Positions 1 through 4,970 of a stretch of 6,599 bases of DNA are shown in pieces. Position 1 is the first letter of the stretch; every line of letters starts with the position of its first letter. The position numbers and the translations under genes are program-made. This stretch comes from Bacteroidales bacterium (GTDB lineage: Bacteria; Bacteroidota; Bacteroidia; Bacteroidales; UBA932), in NCBI GenBank assembly GCA_017551405.1, contig JAFZLP010000063.1, positions 1 through 6,599 on the forward strand, read 5' to 3'. The notes under the pieces were generated by a model that was given only the letters and a program-made list of their open reading frames with translations, did not search any database and was not told the DNA's origin.

Positions 1-333
1 CCCATGCTGGAGCTCCAGCAGAAAGTCTACGAGATGGGCGGCATCTTCATCCCGGCCCACGTAGACCGCCCCACTTTCAGCATCAGTTCGCAGCTGGGTT
101 TCATCCCCTCGGGGCTCAAATTCCACGCCCTCGAACTCAGCTATTACTGCAAAAGGGACGGTTACAAGTTCCTCGAGAACTGCCCCTGGTTCAGCGACTT
201 CAATTTCATCCAGAGCAGCGACGCCCATTTTGTCGACGACATCGGCAAGATCAACAGCGTCCTGGAGATGCCTTCTTTCAGTTTCGACAATTTCAAAGAT
301 GCCCTACGGCAGGGGGAACCAGTGATTCTGTAG
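1..333 (+). CDS. PHP-domain metal-dependent phosphoesterase-like protein, C-terminal part (5' end outside window)
   Basis: The reading frame is open from the first base and ends at TAG 331-333. Only about 110 C-terminal residues are present, and the ATG at position 4 is probably internal. The fragment reads GGIFIPAHVDRP (His about residue 19) and later SSDAHFVDDIG (Asp 73, His 75). These fit the late metal-binding His and Asp-x-His motifs of the PHP (polymerase and histidinol phosphatase) superfamily, TrpH-like branch. The early HxH motif would lie upstream of the window. Family members are presumed to hydrolyse phosphoesters with bound divalent metals in the cytoplasm; the substrate here is unknown. 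One base separates its stop from the ATG of the ATP-binding gene, so the two are co-transcribed. This pair recurs in [FeFe]-hydrogenase operons, which matches hydG and hydF nearby. The superfamily is secure; the role is inferred. Confidence 0.85.
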   Translation, partial: PMLELQQKVYEMGGIFIPAHVDRPTFSISSQLGFIPSGLKFHALELSYYCKRDGYKFLENCPWFSDFNFIQSSDAHFVDDIGKINSVLEMPSFSFDNFKDALRQGEPVIL

Positions 334-334
334 C

Positions 335-868
335 ATGAAAAGTCTTGATCTTCATATAATTGACATCACCCACAACTCCATACGTGCGGGTGCGACCGAG
401 ATAACCATCGAAATGGAGGACAGCGCCGCGCGCGACCTCCTTTCCATCAAGATAATCGACAACGGCTGCGGCATGCCGGAGGACATGATCGAAGCGATCA
501 ATGACCGCTTCTATTCCTGCCGCAAGGAGCGCAAGATAGGGATGGGCATCGCGCTCCTCAAGTTCCATTCCCAGATGTGCAACGGCAAGTTCTACCTGAA
601 GTCAAAGGTGGGCGTCGGAACCGAGATCTACGCCTCCTACCAGCGTTCGCACATAGACCTGCAGCCCAAGGGCGACCTGTCGGGCTGCTTCGCATCATTC
701 ATCTGCCAGTATCAGGACATCAATTTCATTATCCGCTACATAACGGACGATGGCACCTTCGAGCTGTCAACAGCCGACGTCAAAGAAGTATTCGAGGGGA
801 TGAACCTTAACAACTATGAGATTACGGCCAGCCTCAAGGAGCTGATCCACGAAAATATCGGTAGTTAG
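335..868 (+). CDS. GHKL/HATPase-type ATP-binding protein (anti-sigma-factor-like), hydrogenase-locus associated
   Basis: This 177-aa protein carries a Bergerat-fold ATP-binding domain in its first ~110 residues. The N box is DITHNSIRAGA (about 9-19), with the Mg-coordinating Asn. The G1 box is DNGCGM (about 42-47). A glycine-rich G2-like segment, KIGMGIALLKF, lies near residues 67-77, and GVGTEIY near residues 92-98 is a late GxGT motif. There is no histidine-kinase dimerisation domain, sensor or membrane segment, so this is a soluble stand-alone ATPase module like SpoIIAB/RsbW-type proteins. The last ~70 residues match nothing I recognise. The ATG at 335 follows the PHP gene stop after one base, indicating an operon. 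Known hydrogenase operons carry this pair ahead of NuoE/NuoF-like and HydA subunits, but here the + strand genes stop and the convergent hydF follows. The function in hydrogenase biology is not established. Confidence 0.85.
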   Translation: MKSLDLHIIDITHNSIRAGATEITIEMEDSAARDLLSIKIIDNGCGMPEDMIEAINDRFYSCRKERKIGMGIALLKFHSQMCNGKFYLKSKVGVGTEIYASYQRSHIDLQPKGDLSGCFASFICQYQDINFIIRYITDDGTFELSTADVKEVFEGMNLNNYEITASLKELIHENIGS

Positions 869-884
869 TTAAGGTATTCACATT

Positions 885-902
885 GTAGGAGGGAGTATAG
901 GT
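885..902 (+). repeat. Left 18-bp terminal inverted repeat
   Basis: GTAGGAGGGAGTATAGGT is identical to the reverse complement of 1027-1044. It starts 16 bases after the stop of the ATP-binding gene. Transcripts from either side would contain both arms and could fold into a long stem. Confidence 0.85.
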
Positions 903-930
903 GTTCGGGGACGTGTCCACCCCCGGACAC
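901..930. other. Hairpin inside the inverted-repeat element
   Basis: GTGTTCGGGG (901-910) can pair with CCCCGGACAC (921-930), one pair being G-T, around a 10-base loop. A competing 7-bp stem CGTGTCC/GGACACG (912-918/925-931) overlaps it. No T-tract follows on either strand, so this is not a standard intrinsic terminator, though it could stabilise or process 3' ends of the convergent transcripts. A smaller stem, ATTTGC/GCAAAT with a GTA loop, lies at 963-977. Confidence 0.55.
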
Positions 931-1026
931 GGGCAGGGGGAGGGGCCCGCAAGATACAAGTTATTTGCGTAGCAAATGACGCAGGAGGTTGTGGGAGGGG
1001 CCGGAGCGAAGCGGAGTTCCACGGAT

Positions 1027-1044
1027 ACCTATACTCCCTCCTAC
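1027..1044 (-). repeat. Right 18-bp terminal inverted repeat, overlapping the hydF stop codon
   Basis: This is the exact reverse complement of 885-902. The hydF stop codon (TAG read at 1043-1041) and the last base of its final Pro codon lie inside this arm, so the element forms the 3' end of hydF. Confidence 0.85.
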
Positions 1045-2105
1045 GGTATTACAATTCTGGATAAGATACCGGTGAGGGCGGCGAGGGCTATTCCATAGTT
1101 CGTGATGGGCACACCCGCCTGCACCGACTTGCGGATCCGCGAACGGATCATCCGCTCGGTAGCCACGCAGCCACCGCACTGAATGACAAGGCTGTAAGGC
1201 GACAGGTCTTCGGGGAAATCGTTTCCAGCCGCTATATCGACCTGCAAATCTCCCCCGACCTTTTTCCGGAGCAGCGCCGGTATCTTCACGCGGCCGATGT
1301 CTTCCGTGTTCGGAACATGGGTGCAGGCCTCGGCTATCAGGACACGGCTCCCCGGGGCCAGGCGGCCGATGGCCGTGGCGCCTTCGAGATAGGTGCTCAC
1401 ATCGCCCTTCCCGGCAGCCAGGAGGATGGAGAACGAGGTGAGGGGCATCTCCGGCGGAATCGCGGCGTTTACAGCCGCAAAGACCTGAGAATCAGTTATT
1501 ACCAGATCCGGCGTTGCGTGCCGGAGCGCAGACTGAAGCGAATCGGGGGTGCAGCAAATGGGATTGCAGCCGCGGTCGAGCAGTTCCCTGATAACCTGCA
1601 CCTGCGGCAGTATCAGGCGGCCTTTCGGGGCCTCCGAGTCCTGAGGCATGACCAGCAGGACGCAGTCCCCCGCCATTACCAGCTTTCCGGTCAGGAAGCG
1701 TTCCTCTTCTTTGGGAAGGGCTGCCGCAATCTTCTGCAGCAGCTCGGGCACCGGCTCTCCCCTGTGGTACTGCACGATGGGAATATCGGCTTTTTCCAGC
1801 AGCGCGGCGGATTTGCATTCCGCAGTGCCCGCGGGACACACCATCACCACGATGTCGGCCTCGTCGAGGATGGCGCGGGTGCGGCGTTCCCGTTCGGGGC
1901 CGAGTTCACTGGCATCGTCCAGGCCGGCTGTGTCGATGAGCACACATGCGCCCAGCCCGGGCAGCTCGACCGCCTTCCGGACCGGATCGGTGGTGGTGCC
2001 GGGGATGTCGCTTACCAGGGACACCTCCTGCCCCGCTATGGCGTTGACCAGAGTGGATTTGCCGGAGTTTACCGGACCGAAGAACGCTATGTGGAGCCTT
2101 TCCAT
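1041..2105 (-). CDS. hydF: [FeFe]-hydrogenase maturation GTPase HydF
   Basis: HydF is the scaffold on which the 2Fe subcluster of [FeFe]-hydrogenase is assembled before transfer to apo-HydA. In this 354-aa protein the G domain shows a P-loop GPVNSGKS (10-17), switch-I IPGTTTDPV (34-42) and DTAGLDD (58-64). The middle dimerisation region contains APKGRLILPQVQ (159-170) and LVITDSQVF. The C-terminal cluster domain has EACTHVPNTEDIGRVKIP (259-276) and CGGC (310-313), giving C261, C310 and C313 as likely 4Fe-4S ligands. An NKxD guanine-specificity motif is not visible where expected (about 108-118, read as DIPIVQYHRGE), and the protein is shorter than the roughly 400 residues usual for HydF. The ATG at 2105 directly follows the hydG stop, so the pair is an operon with likely translational coupling. 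The stop codon lies in the inverted repeat of the adjoining element. Confidence 0.95.
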   Translation of the reverse strand: MERLHIAFFGPVNSGKSTLVNAIAGQEVSLVSDIPGTTTDPVRKAVELPGLGACVLIDTAGLDDASELGPERERRTRAILDEADIVVMVCPAGTAECKSAALLEKADIPIVQYHRGEPVPELLQKIAAALPKEEERFLTGKLVMAGDCVLLVMPQDSEAPKGRLILPQVQVIRELLDRGCNPICCTPDSLQSALRHATPDLVITDSQVFAAVNAAIPPEMPLTSFSILLAAGKGDVSTYLEGATAIGRLAPGSRVLIAEACTHVPNTEDIGRVKIPALLRKKVGGDLQVDIAAGNDFPEDLSPYSLVIQCGGCVATERMIRSRIRKSVQAGVPITNYGIALAALTGILSRIVIP

Positions 2106-3521
2106 CTAGAACCTGAAGTCCCGCTCCCCTTTCTCTATTGCCTCCAGGCGCTTGAGCGTGAGGTCACGCACGTGCCCTTCGGGGATATCGAGGATGCTCT
2201 TTGCGATGAGCGCCTCGCCGCTCGCCCTGGTTGCGGGAGAAGCGTAGTCCATCAGGTATTCCTTGAGCGTCATGATGGCGTTGGGAGTGCAGCACATGCT
2301 GATCTTGCCGCTCTTGCAGAGACTCATGAAACGGTCTCCGGTGCGGCCCTCGCGGTAGCATGCGGTGCAGAAGCTGGGGATATGGTCGAGTTCCAGGAGC
2401 CAGCGGACCACCTCGTCCAGGGGACGGGTGTCGGACACGTCGAACTGGGCGGTTTCGTCGTGGCGCTCCTCGGTGGTGTAGCCGCCCACGCTGGTGCGGG
2501 AACCGCCGCTTATCTGGGAGATGCCGCAGTCCAGCAGCTGTGCCCTCATGCGGGCGCTCTCGCGGGTGGAAATGATCATGCCGGTGTAAGGAACGGCTAC
2601 GCGCAGCACGGCCACCAGCTTGCGGAAGATGTTGTCGGGCAGGGAATCCGGAAAATCCTCGGGCGAGACATCGTCGGCAGGGCAGATTCGGGGCACGCTG
2701 ATGGTGTGCGGACCGACTCCGAAGCGGGCTTCCAGATGCTCGGCATGCATGAGCAGGCCGACCAGCTCGTAGCGGTAGCTTTCAAGGCCGAAGAGGACGC
2801 CTATGCCGACATCATCGCAGCCGCCTTCCTGGGCCCTGTCCATGGCCTCGGTGTGCCATTCATAATTGCTCTTCGGGCCGGTCGGGTGGAGCTTTTCGTA
2901 CTGCTTGCGGTTGTATGTTTCCTGGAACAGGATATAGGTGCCTATGCCGGCTGCCTTGAGCTTGCGATAGGACTCCACGTCCGTGGCGGCGATGTTGACG
3001 TTCACACGGCGGATGGAATTGCCTCCCTCGCGTACCGAGTAGATGGTCTTGATGGAATCCAGGATGTACTCGAGGGGATTCTGCACCGGGTGTTCACCGG
3101 CTTCCACCGCGAGCCTCTTGTGCCCTATGCGGATGAGCGCGCGCACTTCCTCCTCAATTTCCTTCTGGCTCAGCTTGCGGCGCGGGATGGTGCGGTTCTT
3201 TGCGTGATACGGGCAGTAGACGCAGCCGTTGATGCAGTAGTTGGACAGATAAAGGGGTGCAAAGAGCACTATGCGGTTGCCGTAGAAACGGTGCTTGATC
3301 TGTTTCGCGAGGCTGTAGATCTTTTCTTCCAGTTCGGGGTCGTTGCAGTCCATCAGGATTGCCGCTTCCCTATGGGTAAGGCCCTTCATGAGGGCTGCTT
3401 TTTCGAGGATCTGAAGAACTCTTTCGCGGTTGCCGCTTTCCCTTGAAGCTTCTTCAAGGCTGGCGAGCACTTCCGCATTGTCGATGAATTCGTCGGCGTG
3501 CTGTGACTTGGGATTGTACAT
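2106..3521 (-). CDS. hydG: [FeFe]-hydrogenase maturation radical SAM tyrosine lyase HydG
   Basis: HydG is a radical SAM enzyme that cleaves tyrosine to p-cresol and dehydroglycine. From the latter it makes CO and cyanide, delivered as an Fe(CO)2(CN) unit for the H-cluster. The chosen start gives 471 aa, close to known HydG proteins. The SAM cluster motif CINGCVYC places Cys at 96, 100 and 103 (CX3CX2C). The C-terminal auxiliary-cluster motif CX2CX22C uses C385, C388 and C411, which separates HydG from ThiH and HydE. The ThiH-like TIM-barrel core and C-terminal BATS-type region are present. An in-frame ATG at 3611 would add 30 residues reading through the promoter region and was rejected; the ATG at 3521 starts MYNPKSQHADEF. 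A -7 box sits 8 bases upstream. The stop TAG abuts the hydF ATG with no gap. All catalytic cysteines are intact. Confidence 0.97.
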   Translation of the reverse strand: MYNPKSQHADEFIDNAEVLASLEEASRESGNRERVLQILEKAALMKGLTHREAAILMDCNDPELEEKIYSLAKQIKHRFYGNRIVLFAPLYLSNYCINGCVYCPYHAKNRTIPRRKLSQKEIEEEVRALIRIGHKRLAVEAGEHPVQNPLEYILDSIKTIYSVREGGNSIRRVNVNIAATDVESYRKLKAAGIGTYILFQETYNRKQYEKLHPTGPKSNYEWHTEAMDRAQEGGCDDVGIGVLFGLESYRYELVGLLMHAEHLEARFGVGPHTISVPRICPADDVSPEDFPDSLPDNIFRKLVAVLRVAVPYTGMIISTRESARMRAQLLDCGISQISGGSRTSVGGYTTEERHDETAQFDVSDTRPLDEVVRWLLELDHIPSFCTACYREGRTGDRFMSLCKSGKISMCCTPNAIMTLKEYLMDYASPATRASGEALIAKSILDIPEGHVRDLTLKRLEAIEKGERDFRF

Positions 3522-3528
3522 GGTGGCA

Positions 3529-3536
3529 CAAAGATA
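3529..3536 (-). promoter_or_regulatory. Putative Bacteroidetes -7 box for hydGF
   Basis: On the - strand TATCTTTG matches the Bacteroidetes TAnnTTTG -7 consensus. Only seven bases (TGCCACC) separate it from the hydG ATG at 3521, so the transcript would have almost no leader. No TTTG-type -33 element is evident about 19 bases upstream, which lowers confidence. No Shine-Dalgarno sequence is present. Confidence 0.5.
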
Positions 3537-3550
3537 CGAAATTAATAGAC

Positions 3551-3580
3551 TTGTTATCTCGGGGAATTGTTTTATATTTG
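3551..3580 (+). promoter_or_regulatory. Putative promoter (TTG-N19-TATATTTG) for the Trp-rich membrane protein gene
   Basis: TTG at 3551-3553 and TATATTTG at 3573-3580 are separated by 19 bases. This matches the Bacteroidetes primary sigma factor pattern of a TTTG/TTG -33 box and a TAnnTTTG -7 box. Transcription would start near 3586, leaving a leader of about 50 bases before ATG 3637. It overlaps the region upstream of hydG, so the two promoters are back to back in about 115 bp. Confidence 0.7.
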
Positions 3581-3636
3581 TTGTTCGACACGCATAACCA
3601 ATTAACATCATAACTAACTTAAACCGTTAATCATTT

Positions 3637-4749
3637 ATGTTTTTCCAAGTTTATGGGGCTAATGCCCTTTCTCAGTGGGGAATGATGCTCGCGGTCCTTC
3701 TGGGCCTGATTCTGTTCAATGAATTTGCACGCCGCACCAAATTCGGCGGCATCATCACGTTCCTGGCCATTCCCCTGGCTCTCACCGCATACTTCATCGC
3801 CATCTGGATCGGTGTCCGCAGCGGCGCCGAGTGGGCCCTGAGAAACCAGACCCACGTCTACATGGCAGGCTGGTTCCACTATGCCAAGCTCTATGCGGCT
3901 ACCGCCGGGTGTATCGGCTTCATGATGATCAAGTACAAATGGGGCATAGGCGCCAAGGAATGGTTCAAGCCCTTCCCGTTCATCATCGTCGCCATCAACA
4001 TCCTCATCGCCTGCGCATCCGACTTTGAATCCGCAATCAACGGCTGGAACAAGTGGTGGCTCACCGCCGAAGGCGTATGGCAGTACGGCGGCTGGCACAA
4101 CGTGATGAACGGCGTGGCCGGTCTGCTCAACATCTTCTGTATGACCGCATGGTGGAAGGTCTATCCCTCCAAGGACAAGAAGGACATGATCTGGGCCGAC
4201 ATGACCTGGGTTTACATCCTTGTCTACGACATCTGGAACTTCGCCTACACCTACAACTGCCTGCCCACCCACAGCTGGTACTGCGGCGTTGCACTGCTTC
4301 TTGCTCCTACCGTGGCCGCTCTCCTCTGGAACCGCGGCGGCTGGATCCAGAACCGCGCCAACACCCTCGCCATCTGGTGCATGTTCGCCCAGGTATTCCC
4401 GCTCTTCCAGGAGACCTTCATGGACGGCAAGCAGTGGTTCAGCTGGGCTACCCTGCCCGTGCTCTATCCCCAGGGCGCTGAAACCGTCAGCAAGCTCTAC
4501 GAAGTTGCCGGCATCACCAGCTCTACCGTGACTCCCGAGATCGTCGGCACCACCGTCGATCCTTCAGTGGTGGCTGCCAACCCCACCATGATGATTGTCA
4601 TCAGCGCACTCGCCCTCGTAGTGAACATCGCCGCTCTCTGCTGGATCATCGCCATCGCCAGCAAGCGCCACATCAATCCTTACAAGGAAGATGTCTTCAC
4701 CTTCCAGAAGTACTACAAGGATTCCATGGCCCGCGCCGACGTTTCCTAG
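3637..4749 (+). CDS. Tryptophan-rich polytopic membrane protein of unknown function (possibly DUF5692 family)
   Basis: This 370-aa inner-membrane protein has eight or nine hydrophobic stretches, near residues 10-29, 37-59, 82-100, 112-128, 152-169, 187-207, 213-231, 240-258 and 315-340. A hydrophilic segment of about 45 residues at 268-312 lies before the last helix, and a short charged tail follows it. It has 23 Trp residues (about 6%), many in motifs such as GWNKWW (136-141), GGWHNVMNG (151-159) and TAWWKVYP (170-177). Charged or polar residues inside or near helices (Asp129, Glu131, His154, Asp198) could bind a substrate or cofactor, but I see no heme, Fe-S or transporter motif. I recall similar proteins as DUF5692; this is unverified. 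It is monocistronic, with a good promoter upstream and a strong terminator downstream. It is divergent from hydGF, so a hydrogen or anaerobic-metabolism link is only suggested. ATG 3637 fits the first helix. Confidence 0.85.
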   Translation: MFFQVYGANALSQWGMMLAVLLGLILFNEFARRTKFGGIITFLAIPLALTAYFIAIWIGVRSGAEWALRNQTHVYMAGWFHYAKLYAATAGCIGFMMIKYKWGIGAKEWFKPFPFIIVAINILIACASDFESAINGWNKWWLTAEGVWQYGGWHNVMNGVAGLLNIFCMTAWWKVYPSKDKKDMIWADMTWVYILVYDIWNFAYTYNCLPTHSWYCGVALLLAPTVAALLWNRGGWIQNRANTLAIWCMFAQVFPLFQETFMDGKQWFSWATLPVLYPQGAETVSKLYEVAGITSSTVTPEIVGTTVDPSVVAANPTMMIVISALALVVNIAALCWIIAIASKRHINPYKEDVFTFQKYYKDSMARADVS

Positions 4750-4768
4750 CGGAGCACGTCCCTTTTAT

Positions 4769-4805
4769 AAAACAACCTGTGCCGGCCGGTGCAGGTTGTT
4801 TTTTA
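4769..4805 (+). terminator. Intrinsic terminator of the membrane protein gene
   Basis: AACAACCTG (4771-4779) pairs with CAGGTTGTT (4792-4800). The stem extends inward through two G-T pairs and two G-C pairs to a GGCC tetraloop (4784-4787) and outward by two A-T pairs. A T-rich tract follows. It lies about 20 bases past the stop codon. The reverse strand also has an A/T-rich flank, but no gene faces it. Confidence 0.9.
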
Positions 4806-4806
4806 T

Positions 4807-4836
4807 TTTGTTAATCACAAATAATTACTATATTTG
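4807..4836 (+). promoter_or_regulatory. Putative promoter of the tRNA-Val gene
   Basis: TTTG at 4807-4810 and TATATTTG at 4829-4836 are separated by 18 bases, a good match to the Bacteroidetes -33/-7 pattern. Transcription would start near 4842, a few bases before the mature tRNA 5' end at 4848. Confidence 0.7.
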
Positions 4837-4847
4837 CAGTCCCGTTC

Positions 4848-4922
4848 GGGACGTTAGCTCAGCTGGTTCAGAGCGCTTGCTTGACAGGCAAGAGGTCGGC
4901 AGTCCGAATCTGCCACGCCCCA
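4848..4922 (+). tRNA. tRNA-Val (anticodon GAC)
   Basis: The cloverleaf folds with the acceptor stem GGGACGT (4848-4854) against ACGCCCC (4915-4921) and discriminator A 4922. The D stem is GCTC/GAGC (4857-4860/4871-4874). The anticodon stem CTTGC/GCAAG (4876-4880/4888-4892) is perfect, with loop TTGACAG giving GAC at 4883-4885. The T stem is GGCAG/CTGCC (4898-4902/4910-4914). Anticodon GAC reads the valine codons GUC and GUU. CCA is not encoded. Two features are odd: position 4 is A opposite C69, a mismatch inside the acceptor stem, and the T loop reads TCCGAAT, with C where U55 (pseudouridine) is nearly universal. It has its own promoter and terminator. It is probably functional, but these two changes leave room for a decaying copy or base errors in the assembly. 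Confidence 0.9.
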
Positions 4923-4930
4923 CACTCCGT

Positions 4931-4959
4931 AAAGCCGCGATTTTTCGCGGCTTTTTTTT
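4931..4959 (+). terminator. Intrinsic terminator after tRNA-Val
   Basis: AAAGCCGCGA (4931-4940) pairs perfectly with TCGCGGCTTT (4945-4954) around a TTTT loop, and a T run continues to 4959. It begins 8 bases after the tRNA 3' end. The last T of the run also begins the -7 box of the next gene. Confidence 0.92.
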
Positions 4960-4966
4960 ATTTTTG
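4959..4966 (+). promoter_or_regulatory. Putative -7 box just upstream of the radical SAM gene
   Basis: TATTTTTG matches TAnnTTTG and ends only 4 bases before the ATG at 4971. No -33 match is seen at the expected distance, which falls in the terminator stem. If used, the transcript would be leaderless. Otherwise the gene depends on read-through of the tRNA terminator. Confidence 0.4.
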
Positions 4967-4970
4967 CGAT

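Larger units (their letters stand above)
873..1056. mobile_element. MITE-like inverted-repeat element between convergent genes, with probable 12-bp target duplication
   Basis: A perfect 18-bp inverted repeat, GTAGGAGGGAGTATAGGT, occurs at 885-902 and as its reverse complement at 1027-1044, enclosing 124 bp without a credible gene. Directly outside are GGTATTCACATT (873-884) and GGTATTACAATT (1045-1056), 9 of 12 bases identical and perfect over GGTATT, which look like a target-site duplication. Joining base 872 to 1045 restores a plausible ancestral junction in which hydF ends with the same residues (IVIP) followed by TAA, directly abutting the upstream gene's TAG. The hydF stop now used lies in the right inverted repeat. 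There is no transposase, so any movement would need one in trans. The repeat and duplication are visible in the sequence; the mobile interpretation is inference. It could instead be a dispersed intergenic repeat or bidirectional 3'-end structure. Confidence 0.6.

Noticed and set aside
907..945. Possible G-quadruplex
   Set aside because: Only three close G-runs (931-945) are present. The fourth (907-910) is about 20 bases away and better explained by the hairpin with 921-924.
834..1022. A 62-codon - strand frame inside the inverted-repeat element
   Set aside because: It has no start signal or recognisable motif, overlaps the end of the ATP-binding gene, and its sequence is dictated by the structured repeat.
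1317..3446. A 709-codon open frame on the + strand across hydF and hydG
   Set aside because: It is antisense to two clearly recognised genes and has low-complexity, His/Gly/Ala-rich composition with no known domain. Long antisense frames are common in GC-rich coding DNA.
3522..3611. An upstream in-frame ATG extending HydG by 30 residues
   Set aside because: The extension runs through the AT-rich divergent promoter region, has no family match, and would make HydG longer than its usual ~470 residues.
3631..4272. A 213-codon - strand frame opposite the membrane protein gene
   Set aside because: It lies wholly antisense to a gene with coherent transmembrane structure, and its translation shows no recognisable family.
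4881..4970. An upstream ATG for the radical SAM gene
   Set aside because: It lies in the tRNA anticodon region and reads through the terminator; ATG 4971 is the plausible start.
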